Origin: Clostridiaceae bacterium
GTDB lineage: Bacteria; Bacillota; Clostridia; Saccharofermentanales; DTU023
Direction of reading: 5' to 3'
Assembly: GCA_012841145.1 (NCBI GenBank)
Contig: DUVH01000034.1
Coordinates: forward strand, 1 to 43,236
DNA length: 43,236 bases
Shown: positions 9,268 through 17,057 of the stretch, piece by piece
Layout: each line of letters begins with the position of its first letter
How positions within the stretch are numbered: the stretch's first letter is position 1
The notes under the pieces: model-generated
Told to the model about the DNA's origin: nothing
The model's database searches: none
The model's input: only the letters and a program-made list of their open reading frames with translations
Translations under genes and position numbers: made by a program

Positions 9268-10512
9268 TCATCCAATAGAGTTTTTGTTCTTCCAGATCGC
9301 ACGCGCATAATCCGTCATGATTGACGTAAATCCTTCCGATTCAGGATAAAGCCGCCAAACAATTCCCCCCAAGGAGACATCTGCAAACTTACCGATCGAC
9401 GTGTAGAGAGCGGGCGTCTCCCCTAACGTAAAATGCAGCTCGCTATGATCATTATCATCAGTGAATCGCAAGCCATCCTGAACGAGCGTGCAAATGCCGT
9501 AGCGCATCATCTTTTCCGGCTTTGTATCGTTTTCCACGATATTCTCATGAAATTCAATTCTACATCGATCAGAAATAATGTCGCCGTCTTCAAGGGCCTG
9601 AGCCAGGCGGCGGCGCTGCCATTCGACAAACTGAAGCGGATGGTCAAAAAACGGGCGCGAACCGTGGGCCGCGGTCAGAAAGCCTGTCAAATCAAGACAG
9701 AATGACTGCCCGCAATGACGACAGGTAAGCGTTCGATTACCGCTCTCCATTGAAAGCGGTCGGTCGCAGGCGGGGCACCAGTGGCAGATGCGCGCCAAAC
9801 CCTGTGCCGGTTTCATCGAGATAAAACGAACGGGGCGCCTGCGCCTCATTTGCCATTCGTAATCTTCCGTCGTAATCGCTTTAGCCATTCGATCTTGAAT
9901 CTCGTCGAGAGACAATTCATTTATCTCTTCTCGAGTGAACAGGAGACGTGTCTCCAACTCCACATGTCCGGGACGGAACATCTTCGCCCAACGCGGCCAC
10001 CCGAGATAGCCGCCGCGCGTAAAGACGGAGACGACGGGAACGCGCAGATGCCTGATCAGCTTAGCCGTGCTCGAACCGAACGGCGTCAGGTCACCGGCGA
10101 TTGAACGCTGTGTCTCCGGGTATAAAGCGACGGACAAGCCCGACTTTATCGACGCTATAATCTCACGCGTCGTCGAGTAACTGACACGAAACGGTTTGAT
10201 CGGGATCATCGCAAGAGGTGCGAGGAGCTTCTTCAAGAGCTTTCCGCTTGTCACCTCTATGCCGGCGACAAAACGGATTGAAAGCTGATTGAGAGCGAGC
10301 AGGCAGAAAATGGGATCGAGATACGAAACGTGGTTTCCTACAACAAAATACGGCCCGTCCTCTTTTGTGATCCGCGGATCGCGTATATAGCGCACGCGAT
10401 ACAAAAGTTTCGTTAAGATCCAAGCGATGGCCAAGTACAACCGGTAGATAAAGCGTTTAGGTGCCCTTACTTTAGACTGCTTTGAAGCATCTGATGATTT
10501 TTCCGTTCGCAT
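9268..10512 (-). CDS. PlsC-like lysophospholipid acyltransferase with zinc ribbon and extra C-terminal domain
   Basis: The 414-residue protein has an N-terminal acyltransferase domain (about 45-220). Its catalytic HX4D box is HVSYLD (61-66), and YPETQ (131-135) stands for the usual EGTR box. An N-terminal hydrophobic stretch (about 21-40) could anchor it to the membrane, where the family acylates lysophosphatidate or related lipids. After this domain comes a four-cysteine zinc ribbon, CPAC (246-249) and CRHC (264-267), then about 140 residues of unrecognised sequence. Common PlsC proteins are about 200-260 residues, so the added part is unusual. The ATG has AAGGGAG at good spacing. Substrate is unknown; it could be a remodelling enzyme rather than the main PlsC. 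Confidence 0.8.
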   Translation of the reverse strand: MRTEKSSDASKQSKVRAPKRFIYRLYLAIAWILTKLLYRVRYIRDPRITKEDGPYFVVGNHVSYLDPIFCLLALNQLSIRFVAGIEVTSGKLLKKLLAPLAMIPIKPFRVSYSTTREIIASIKSGLSVALYPETQRSIAGDLTPFGSSTAKLIRHLRVPVVSVFTRGGYLGWPRWAKMFRPGHVELETRLLFTREEINELSLDEIQDRMAKAITTEDYEWQMRRRRPVRFISMKPAQGLARICHWCPACDRPLSMESGNRTLTCRHCGQSFCLDLTGFLTAAHGSRPFFDHPLQFVEWQRRRLAQALEDGDIISDRCRIEFHENIVENDTKPEKMMRYGICTLVQDGLRFTDDNDHSELHFTLGETPALYTSIGKFADVSLGGIVWRLYPESEGFTSIMTDYARAIWKNKNSIG

Positions 10513-10634
10513 TATGGCGCTCCCTTCTCATTTGTGCCACATTATCTTAACATCTTAGCGTTAAAGTATTGTCAAGAGTGAGTATAAATGGCGCGATATT
10601 GACGAATAATGCGTGAACAGGAGAGCCAAGCTAT

Positions 10635-11603
10635 ATGGCAAGGTATTGTTTTTATTGCGGACGAGAACTGGGTGAAAACGAAAAGTGCCACTGCCGTGAG
10701 CGCTCATTCGCCTCGAACGCAAGCTACACGGATTCAACTTCGCAACAGTCAAGCGAATCGAACGAACACGCCGCTCCATCTCCCGACCGCTCACAAACAT
10801 CGCAAAAGACACAGAGCGCGTCGCATGCCTCCGGACAAGGAGAAAGCGCCCGCCGCCCGTCGTGGTCCGAACGGCGAGCCGAAAGTCGCGCTCAAAAAGA
10901 AGCGAGACGACAGGCAAAGGCTCGACAGTCACAATGGCAAAGCCGATCAGGTTACGGCGCACCGCCCAATCGTCAAAATACGGAACAGCAGAGACGCGCG
11001 GCGCGCATCAATATCTTCACCGGTTTTATTCGCTTTTTCGCGACACCGGCACTTCATATGACACAATGCCTGTCAACCGCATGGACTGTATCTCATACCG
11101 TTTGGCTCGCTGTCGCCGTTGTCCTTTCTGGCGCGCACTATTTCAGCCTTAATCGCTTTTTATCAGTAGTACAGGCACAAAACCCTTTGCTGAAGTTCCG
11201 TTTCAGTTACGTCGCGCTTTCATGGTTGACGGGCATCGTCGTTGCCGCCGTCGTCATTCTCCTTTTCTCGTTGACGATGTGGCTGATTGCGCGTTTCCTT
11301 TATAAGCAGTACGCACTCCCTTTCATGCACACATTGGCGGTCGGCAAAGTAGCGTGGCAGTACCTGACGCTTTTCTTCGTACTTTCACTTCCCACAGTCT
11401 TTTCGGGCGCTTCTCTCTTCGGCGTTGTGCTTGCCCTTATGGGTCTTGTTTTCAGCGCCATGATTCATGCGCGACAAGTGGCATCGTTGACACATCTCGA
11501 TGACAACCGCAAATGGCAGTTCATCTACCTGTCGATCGTTATGTTTGCAGGAGTTTCCTCAACAATCGCATCCTTATCCAGATTTATACCTCTGATGCGA
11601 TAA
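10635..11603 (+). CDS. Zinc-ribbon multi-pass membrane protein of unknown function
   Basis: I do not recognise a named family. The 322-residue product starts with a short zinc-ribbon knuckle (CFYCGRELGENEKCHC, residues 5-20). A low-complexity, Ser/Gln/Arg-rich linker (about 21-125) follows, then a C-terminal half with about five hydrophobic helices (for example VAVVLSGAH and VVAAVVILLFSLTMWLIARF). It therefore looks like a membrane protein with a long cytosolic metal-binding arm. An AGGAG site sits 11 bases before the ATG. A terminator at 11637 and a promoter at 11722 separate it from the ABC genes, so it is probably its own unit. It diverges from the acyltransferase gene. Confidence 0.75.
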   Translation: MARYCFYCGRELGENEKCHCRERSFASNASYTDSTSQQSSESNEHAAPSPDRSQTSQKTQSASHASGQGESARRPSWSERRAESRAQKEARRQAKARQSQWQSRSGYGAPPNRQNTEQQRRAARINIFTGFIRFFATPALHMTQCLSTAWTVSHTVWLAVAVVLSGAHYFSLNRFLSVVQAQNPLLKFRFSYVALSWLTGIVVAAVVILLFSLTMWLIARFLYKQYALPFMHTLAVGKVAWQYLTLFFVLSLPTVFSGASLFGVVLALMGLVFSAMIHARQVASLTHLDDNRKWQFIYLSIVMFAGVSSTIASLSRFIPLMR

Positions 11604-11636
11604 ACGTTAACCGTACTAAATAAAAACGTTCCGAGG

Positions 11637-11675
11637 CGTCTGCCGATCAAGCACAGTCTGGCAGACGTTTCTTTC
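11637..11675 (+). terminator. Rho-independent terminator after the zinc-ribbon membrane protein gene
   Basis: An eight-base-pair stem, CGTCTGCC (11637-11644) with GGCAGACG (11660-11667), encloses a 15-base loop and is followed by TTTCTTTC. It lies 33 bases after the stop codon at 11603 and before the next promoter. Confidence 0.7.
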
Positions 11676-11721
11676 AGTACCGGTATTGACACTGTCCGCT
11701 TGCATTCATCCACCTGACTGA

Positions 11722-11751
11722 TTGACCTCTTGCGCAAAATATTGGTATAAA
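11722..11751 (+). promoter_or_regulatory. Predicted promoter of the first ABC exporter operon
   Basis: TTGACC (11722-11727), an 18-base spacer and TATAAA (11746-11751) form a near-consensus sigma-A promoter, and TGG directly before TATAAA makes it an extended -10 as well. Transcription should start near 11758. That excludes the upstream in-frame TTG at 11722 and ATG at 11755 as normal starts for the ABC gene and leaves the ATG at 11797. Confidence 0.75.
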
Positions 11752-11796
11752 GTGATGGCACAGTCGAAAAGGGTAAGGAGACAATCGTCCGATATT

Positions 11797-13737
11797 ATGC
11801 TTAAAAATCTGAAACGACAATTTCAGTGGCTCATAGACAAGTATTCAAAAGAATATCTGATCGCTACCGTAATGATTATTCTTTCATACGGTATTGCCGT
11901 CGCGCCGCCGTGGTTCGCGGGATTTATCGCCGACCGAATCATCGCCGATGAACTGACGATTACGTCTCTCCTCATCTACGTCGCGATGCTCTTTGCGCTG
12001 ACTGCGCTTTACTATGTGACCGGCTATTTGTGGTCTTACTACCTTGTTAAAGCGTTCGATGTCTCCGAATTGGTCGCGCGCCAAAAGACATTCTCGAAGA
12101 TACTCAACCAAAACGCGCCGTTCTTTCTGGCACAATCGACGGGAAGTCTGATGGGCAAGTCGACAAACGATGTCAGTTCGATCGGTGAGATGGCGTCGTT
12201 CGGTATCATGCTCTTTTTCGACGCGACGCTCTATCAAATTTCGATCATCGCTATTATGGCGATCAGCGGCTCATGGCAGCTGACATTGCTCACGGTGCTC
12301 CCATATCCGCTCCTGATCCTATTCTCAAAACTGATCGGCAAACACCTCTACCGAGAATATGATCTGGCTCAGCAGGCGTTCGACGAGATGAATGACCGTG
12401 TGCTCGAAAACGTTCAAGGCGTTCGCGTCGTGCGCGCCTTCGTCTTGGAGGAACAGGAAATGGAGACGTTCGAAACGCACGCCGATCAACTCTACAAACA
12501 AAACCTCAAAGTCGCGAGACTTGACGCCCTCTTTATGCCCGCGTCGCGCTTTGTGCAGGGAATCTCATTCGTCATCGCGATGATCGTCGGCGCCGAGCTG
12601 GTCAAAACGGGCGCCATCACGATCGGTCAACTGATGACGCACGTCTTCTACCTCGGTATGCTCTCGTGGCCGATGATTGCGATGGGTGAATTTATCAATA
12701 CATCGCAGTCGGGATCAGCCTCCATGGAGCGCATCGAAGAGATCTGGAACTGGCGGGAGGAGATCTCCGATCCCCCGAACGCCATCACCTGTGAAAGAAT
12801 CGGTGACATCACGTTTGACCGCTTCTCCTTTGCGTGGCCGGGACAACAGGAACCGATCCTCAAAGATTTATCGTTCACCGTTAAGCAGGGAATGATGCTC
12901 GGTGTCGTCGGCCGTGTCGGTTCAGGGAAAACAGCTCTTCTCAAACAGATTCTGCGCTTTTACCCGCAAGAGGCCGACCTCCCGTCCTCCGTCCAAGATC
13001 TCGATCTGCCGGCACCTCCAGAGAGACTGCGCCTGAACAATCTCCCGATCCGACTTTACGATAGGCGAAGCGTACGGCGGCGTATCGGGTACGTCCCGCA
13101 GGAGAGCACGCTGTTCTCATTGACTGTCTTGGAAAACATACTTCTCGGAGCCGACATCAGTCGCGAAGGCTGGCCTCTCAGCGAAGAGGAATTGGCTTTG
13201 GAAGAGGCTTTCTGGAAGAAAAAGTACGGTGAAATCGTCAAGATTGTAGAAGGTCGGAAAACAAAAAAGGCGGCCCCCCTTCCCGTCCCGCAGGAGACTC
13301 TCGAGCAGGCGATCGCGATTGCCGATTTTGCTAAGGACATCGAATTCCTGCCTGATGGACTCGACACATTGACGGGCGAACAGGGGATCGCGCTGTCCGG
13401 CGGACAAAAGCAGCGTGTCTCCATCGCGCGTGCGCTGCTCGCAGATCCTGAAGTACTCATACTCGACGACTGCCTCTCGGCAGTCGACGCCATCACGGAG
13501 AAAAACGTCCTCGCCGCACTGGGCCGCGAACGCGCGGGTAAGACAACGCTCGTTAGTTCGCACAGGCTGTCGGCGATCCGCGACGCCGACCTGATCATCG
13601 TCCTTGAGGACGGCCGCATCGCGGCGCGCGGAACACATGACGAATTGATGGCGGAAGGCGGCTGGTACCGCGAGCAGTATGAAAAACAGCAACTAGAAGA
13701 AGAGTCGATCACAAAAAGAAGGGAGGCGCGCAGATGA
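11797..13737 (+). CDS. ABC exporter half-transporter, degenerate-ATPase subunit of a heterodimer
   Basis: The 646-residue half-transporter has six membrane helices (about 1-320) fused to an ATPase domain. Visible motifs are Walker A GRVGSGKT (about residue 370), Q-loop YVPQES, signature LSGGQKQR (about 532) and Walker B LILDDCLSAVD (about 553). The second acidic residue after Walker B is Asp instead of catalytic Glu, as in the degenerate half of heterodimeric exporters. The Q-loop-to-signature distance is about 100 residues, some 40 longer than usual, because of a charged insert around WKKKYGEIVKIVEGRKTKK. The start was set by the promoter and AAGGAG at 11775-11780, although its 16-base spacing is long. 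It overlaps the next gene by four bases (ATGA). Substrate is unknown, possibly drugs, lipids or peptides. Confidence 0.9.
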   Translation: MLKNLKRQFQWLIDKYSKEYLIATVMIILSYGIAVAPPWFAGFIADRIIADELTITSLLIYVAMLFALTALYYVTGYLWSYYLVKAFDVSELVARQKTFSKILNQNAPFFLAQSTGSLMGKSTNDVSSIGEMASFGIMLFFDATLYQISIIAIMAISGSWQLTLLTVLPYPLLILFSKLIGKHLYREYDLAQQAFDEMNDRVLENVQGVRVVRAFVLEEQEMETFETHADQLYKQNLKVARLDALFMPASRFVQGISFVIAMIVGAELVKTGAITIGQLMTHVFYLGMLSWPMIAMGEFINTSQSGSASMERIEEIWNWREEISDPPNAITCERIGDITFDRFSFAWPGQQEPILKDLSFTVKQGMMLGVVGRVGSGKTALLKQILRFYPQEADLPSSVQDLDLPAPPERLRLNNLPIRLYDRRSVRRRIGYVPQESTLFSLTVLENILLGADISREGWPLSEEELALEEAFWKKKYGEIVKIVEGRKTKKAAPLPVPQETLEQAIAIADFAKDIEFLPDGLDTLTGEQGIALSGGQKQRVSIARALLADPEVLILDDCLSAVDAITEKNVLAALGRERAGKTTLVSSHRLSAIRDADLIIVLEDGRIAARGTHDELMAEGGWYREQYEKQQLEEESITKRREARR

Positions 13738-15512
13738 TGAATAAGAATCATTCGGAAAACAGTTCAAAATCAAGGGCGAGTTTTCTGCGTTTGTTCAAGT
13801 ACGCTAAATATGCGATCCGCCCTCTCCTGATCGGACTCGTATTGACGATCTCGACGGTCGGACTTGATCTCGCGGGCCCTTATCTGATCTCGCGTATTCT
13901 TGACGGCGAGATCGTTGTCGGCGTAGGTGCGCGCGATTACAAGACATTTGTCTTGATTATCGTCCTCTACGCTCTTTCCGTACTCCTGTCGCTCGCAACG
14001 CGCTATACGGGAAGTATCGCCAATCAGATCGCCTCTAACCGCATCTCCGTCGTGATGCAGCGTCAGGTGATGCGTCACGTGCAAAACATGCCTGTCTCCT
14101 ATTTCGATACACTGGCGGCAGGAACGGTCGTTTCCAGAATTACGAACGATACGAAAGCCGTTCGGATATTCTTCAATACTGTTCTCTCTCAGCTCCTGAT
14201 GGCGGGCGTCTTTGCTCTCGGCATCCTGTTCGGCCTTCTATCGCTCGACTGGCGCCTGTTCCTCATCGCGTCGCTGTCATTCCCCATTCTCTTCTTCATG
14301 TTCCGTGATTTTCAAAGAAAATCGCTTCGCTACAGTCAAAATATCAGACGGGGAATCAGCCGGCTCAACGCCAGCATGAATGAAAATATCCAAGGAATCG
14401 AAATCATCCAGTCATTCAATCGCGAACGCTCCATGTACGAAGCTTACAGTGACATCAACGACGAGGTCTTCCGAAACGGTCTCGGAATGACGCGCCTCCA
14501 CTCCTATAGCGGCCATAACGCTACGGAATCGCTCAACTACCTGATGCTCTGTTTCGCGCTCCTCTACTTCGGCCTTGGAAACATCCTTGGAATCAGCTTC
14601 GTGCCGATCGGTCATCTGTATCTCTTTATCGACTACATGATTCGCTTTTTCTCGCAGATGAATCGCGCCATGCAGCATCTGGGTAACTTGGAGCGGGCGC
14701 GAGGCGCGGCCGATCATATCTTTGAACTGCTCGACCGCGAAGCGCTTACCGACACGGGCGAAAGCGTCGAACAGGTTGACGGTGATGTATCGTTTGAGCA
14801 TGTGACATTCGCCTATAAGAAAGATGAGATCGTCCTGCGCGACGTCAGCTTCGACATTCCCCAAGGCGTCACGACGGCTTTCGTCGGGCAGACAGGTGCA
14901 GGCAAATCGACTGTCATGAACCTTCTGTTCTCGTTCTATCAACCCGATGAAGGACGAATTTTAATCGACGGCAAAGATTTGACGACACTAAATAAAAAAT
15001 CGGTCCGAAGCCATATGGCGATCGTGACACAGGAACCTTTCCTGTTCACGGGAACGATCGAGTCGAATATTACGCTTAATCGCCCGTGGATCAGCTCCGA
15101 AGATGCCCGACAAGCACTTATCGAGGTCGGTGGCGGAGCATTCCTCGCGCGCCTTAACAAAGGCGTACAAACACCGGTAAGGGAGCGAGGCAATGAATTT
15201 TCCGCAGGTGAACGACAACTCATATCGTTCGCACGTGCACTCGCGCAAAACCCGACCATTCTCATCCTCGACGAGGCGACGTCCCACATCGATACGGAGA
15301 CGGAAGCGATCATACAGCGCGGCATTGAACGACTGTCGAAAGGCAGGACGACCTTGATCATCGCCCACCGACTTTCGACCATTCGGCATGCGAGCAGAAT
15401 CTACGTTCTCGACCAGGGCGAGATCGTCGAGGAGGGTTCACATGCCGAATTACTGGAAAAAAACGGTATTTTTGCGCACATGATTGAAACACAAACACGC
15501 CTTGCGCGATAA
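13734..15512 (+). CDS. ABC exporter half-transporter, catalytic subunit of the heterodimer
   Basis: The 592-residue partner of the preceding gene has a six-helix transmembrane domain (about 20-320) and an ATPase domain. Motifs are Walker A GQTGAGKST, Q-loop IVTQEP, an atypical signature FSAGERQ (instead of LSGGQ), Walker B LILDEATSHID with a proper catalytic Glu, and switch His in IIAHRLST. Degenerate signature here and degenerate Walker B in the partner combine into one active and one inactive ATP site, the TM287/288 and BmrCD arrangement. GGGAGG (13721-13726) lies before the ATG; a second ATG follows at once at 13737. The four-base ATGA overlap implies coupled synthesis. Confidence 0.92.
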   Translation: MMNKNHSENSSKSRASFLRLFKYAKYAIRPLLIGLVLTISTVGLDLAGPYLISRILDGEIVVGVGARDYKTFVLIIVLYALSVLLSLATRYTGSIANQIASNRISVVMQRQVMRHVQNMPVSYFDTLAAGTVVSRITNDTKAVRIFFNTVLSQLLMAGVFALGILFGLLSLDWRLFLIASLSFPILFFMFRDFQRKSLRYSQNIRRGISRLNASMNENIQGIEIIQSFNRERSMYEAYSDINDEVFRNGLGMTRLHSYSGHNATESLNYLMLCFALLYFGLGNILGISFVPIGHLYLFIDYMIRFFSQMNRAMQHLGNLERARGAADHIFELLDREALTDTGESVEQVDGDVSFEHVTFAYKKDEIVLRDVSFDIPQGVTTAFVGQTGAGKSTVMNLLFSFYQPDEGRILIDGKDLTTLNKKSVRSHMAIVTQEPFLFTGTIESNITLNRPWISSEDARQALIEVGGGAFLARLNKGVQTPVRERGNEFSAGERQLISFARALAQNPTILILDEATSHIDTETEAIIQRGIERLSKGRTTLIIAHRLSTIRHASRIYVLDQGEIVEEGSHAELLEKNGIFAHMIETQTRLAR

Positions 15513-15610
15513 TTCTTGAAAAGACGACCCGGTTTCCGGTTCTGTCAGATATGGTGAACGCATGGTGTGGGTGCAAGGGTGAAAGCGCGACCTAAAGAGT
15601 GAGAGACATC

Positions 15611-16105
15611 ATGGATAACAAGGACGACAAGTCAAGCGATGTAAAAGCGACAACAAAGCGCGACAAATGGATGCCTCTCATCGTGCTCGCGCTCTTTCTC
15701 CTTTTGGTTTCGGAGTTCTTCGGTACGTCTTGCTTTTTTTCATCAGTGTTCGGGATCCCCTGCGCGGGCTGTGGAAGCACGCGCGCTGTACGACTGCTGT
15801 TGCAAGGAAAAGTCGCCGATGCGTTGCGCATGCACCCGCTCATTTTCCTTACCCTATTTTTGCTCGTAGTGATTCCCGCATTTGCCGTCGCACGCTTTAT
15901 CGCAAAAAAAAGAGGCAAACCTTTTCGTTCACCCCTTTCACGGCGCGCAACCGAGATCATCTTTTTCTCACTTGCGGCGCTCTATTTAGTTGTCTACATC
16001 ATCAGGATGATTCTCCTCTTCCCGCACACGGAACCCATGCTCTATAACAAGAGTTCCGTTTGGGGAAAACTTATCTCCCTCATCCGAGGAGTCTTTTTTC
16101 GCTAG
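15611..16105 (+). CDS. DUF2752 family small membrane protein
   Basis: The 164-residue product has a Lys/Asp-rich N-terminus, a first membrane segment (MPLIVLALFLLLVSEFF), the DUF2752 signature CAGCGSTRA, a following MHPL motif, and two more hydrophobic segments. The function of the family is not known. I chose the ATG at 15611; a GTG at 15599 is in frame but has no ribosome site, while GTGAGAG gives weak support to the ATG. It follows the ABC pair on the same strand after about 100 bases, so it may be co-transcribed, but no functional link is evident. Confidence 0.8.
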   Translation: MDNKDDKSSDVKATTKRDKWMPLIVLALFLLLVSEFFGTSCFFSSVFGIPCAGCGSTRAVRLLLQGKVADALRMHPLIFLTLFLLVVIPAFAVARFIAKKRGKPFRSPLSRRATEIIFFSLAALYLVVYIIRMILLFPHTEPMLYNKSSVWGKLISLIRGVFFR

Positions 16106-16215
16106 CCGTCCTCCGGCGCCTGTCATTCAGGCACAACAGAAAAACCTCACGCGAAGAAAGTCGACCGGTTTAAGCGAGTGTACCTGCTCGTCTCCAAACT
16201 TCCAATCAAAAGTGA

Positions 16216-16842
16216 TTAAAAGCGACCTTCATAGAGAGCGTTCAGGCGCGATTGCACGTCATACATCATGACAAAGCCGCCGATTCCGAGCAGGATGCTC
16301 AGTAAAATCCACGTCAGGAATTTCTTCGACGTGATGATACCTCTCCTGCGATCAATTTCGACGAGCGCATCGTCAACCTGTGACCACAACAGGAAGGTGA
16401 AGATGAAGCACAGGAGTCCGAAGAACGTGTAATTCGGTTTTGTCGCCTCATACCCCAGAACATAGTTCATCTCTTTCGAGACAGAATAGAGCCAGATAAT
16501 TCCGTAGATACCGCAGGTGATAATGCTCAGGAAAATAACCATTCCGGGCGAACGGACTTCACCGCGAAAACCTGTCAACGGCGGTGCGGCCTGTTGGTAA
16601 CCATATGGCGGTTGCTGGTACTGCTGCTGGTACGGAGGCTGCTGTTGTTGGTACTGCTGCTGGTACGGGGGCTGCTGGTACTGCTGACCGGGAGGCGGAC
16701 TTTGCTGCTGATTAGCATAAGCGTAAGGCTGACCCTGCGCAGGTTGTCCTGAGGCCGGGGGTTCGGTGGGAATCCGAGCTCCACATGTCGTACAGAATAC
16801 GGCATTATCGGGAACAGGATGTCCGTTTGGACAAGTTTTCAT
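16216..16842 (-). CDS. Zinc-ribbon, Gln/Pro/Tyr-rich, DUF4234 membrane protein
   Basis: The 208-residue protein has three parts. Residues 1-24 form a zinc ribbon (CPNGH then CTTCG). Residues 27-90 are a Gln/Pro/Tyr-rich linker of YQQ and PPYQQ repeats. The C-terminal 110 residues are a DUF4234 domain with about three membrane helices (MVIFLSIITCGIYGIIWLYS is the signature segment). The ATG at 16842 is preceded by AAAGAGG nine bases upstream; a longer frame to 16932 lacks such a site and adds sequence unlike a zinc ribbon. Its function is unknown. The gene is convergent with the DUF2752 gene and divergent from the penicillin-binding protein gene. Confidence 0.82.
   Translation of the reverse strand: MKTCPNGHPVPDNAVFCTTCGARIPTEPPASGQPAQGQPYAYANQQQSPPPGQQYQQPPYQQQYQQQQPPYQQQYQQPPYGYQQAAPPLTGFRGEVRSPGMVIFLSIITCGIYGIIWLYSVSKEMNYVLGYEATKPNYTFFGLLCFIFTFLLWSQVDDALVEIDRRRGIITSKKFLTWILLSILLGIGGFVMMYDVQSRLNALYEGRF
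16617..16682 (-). repeat. 33-bp tandem repeat coding for the Tyr/Gln/Pro linker
   Basis: A GGTACTGCTGCTGGTACG core at 16617 and again at 16650 marks two copies of a 33-base unit. It encodes 11 residues of the linker and keeps the frame. Slippage within it would change linker length without breaking the protein. Confidence 0.6.
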
Positions 16843-16986
16843 ATCTAGATACCTCTTTTCATAGTTGGGTGCGAGACAGAAATGATCGTACTTTGCACCA
16901 CTTTTCAGCTTCCTCGTCTGATGAATCAACACTAAATGAAACAGTTAAGAAATTCAAGCGGAACACAGCACAATAAGGGATGTATT

Positions 16987-17016
16987 TTATCAAGAATTTA
17001 CAACGTATGGTAAAAT
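16987..17016 (+). promoter_or_regulatory. Predicted promoter of the penicillin-binding protein gene
   Basis: TTATCA (16987-16992), an 18-base spacer and TAAAAT (17011-17016) preceded by TGG make an extended -10 promoter. A start near 17023 leaves a leader of about 35 bases before the ATG at 17058. Confidence 0.6.
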
Positions 17017-17057
17017 ACCGTTGTCTGAGTACGGATTTCAATGGATAGCGAAGGCAG

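Noticed and set aside
10570-10575. TTGACA on the minus strand as -35 of the acyltransferase gene
   Set aside because: The hexamer is perfect, but no acceptable -10 lies 16-19 bases downstream.
11722-11796. Longer N-terminus of the first ABC protein from a TTG at 11722 or ATG at 11755
   Set aside because: The TTG is the -35 box and the ATG is at the predicted transcription start; the added residues do not look like exporter sequence.
16115-16129. GCCTG/CAGGC hairpin as terminator between DUF2752 and DUF4234 genes
   Set aside because: Only five base pairs and no T-run on either strand.
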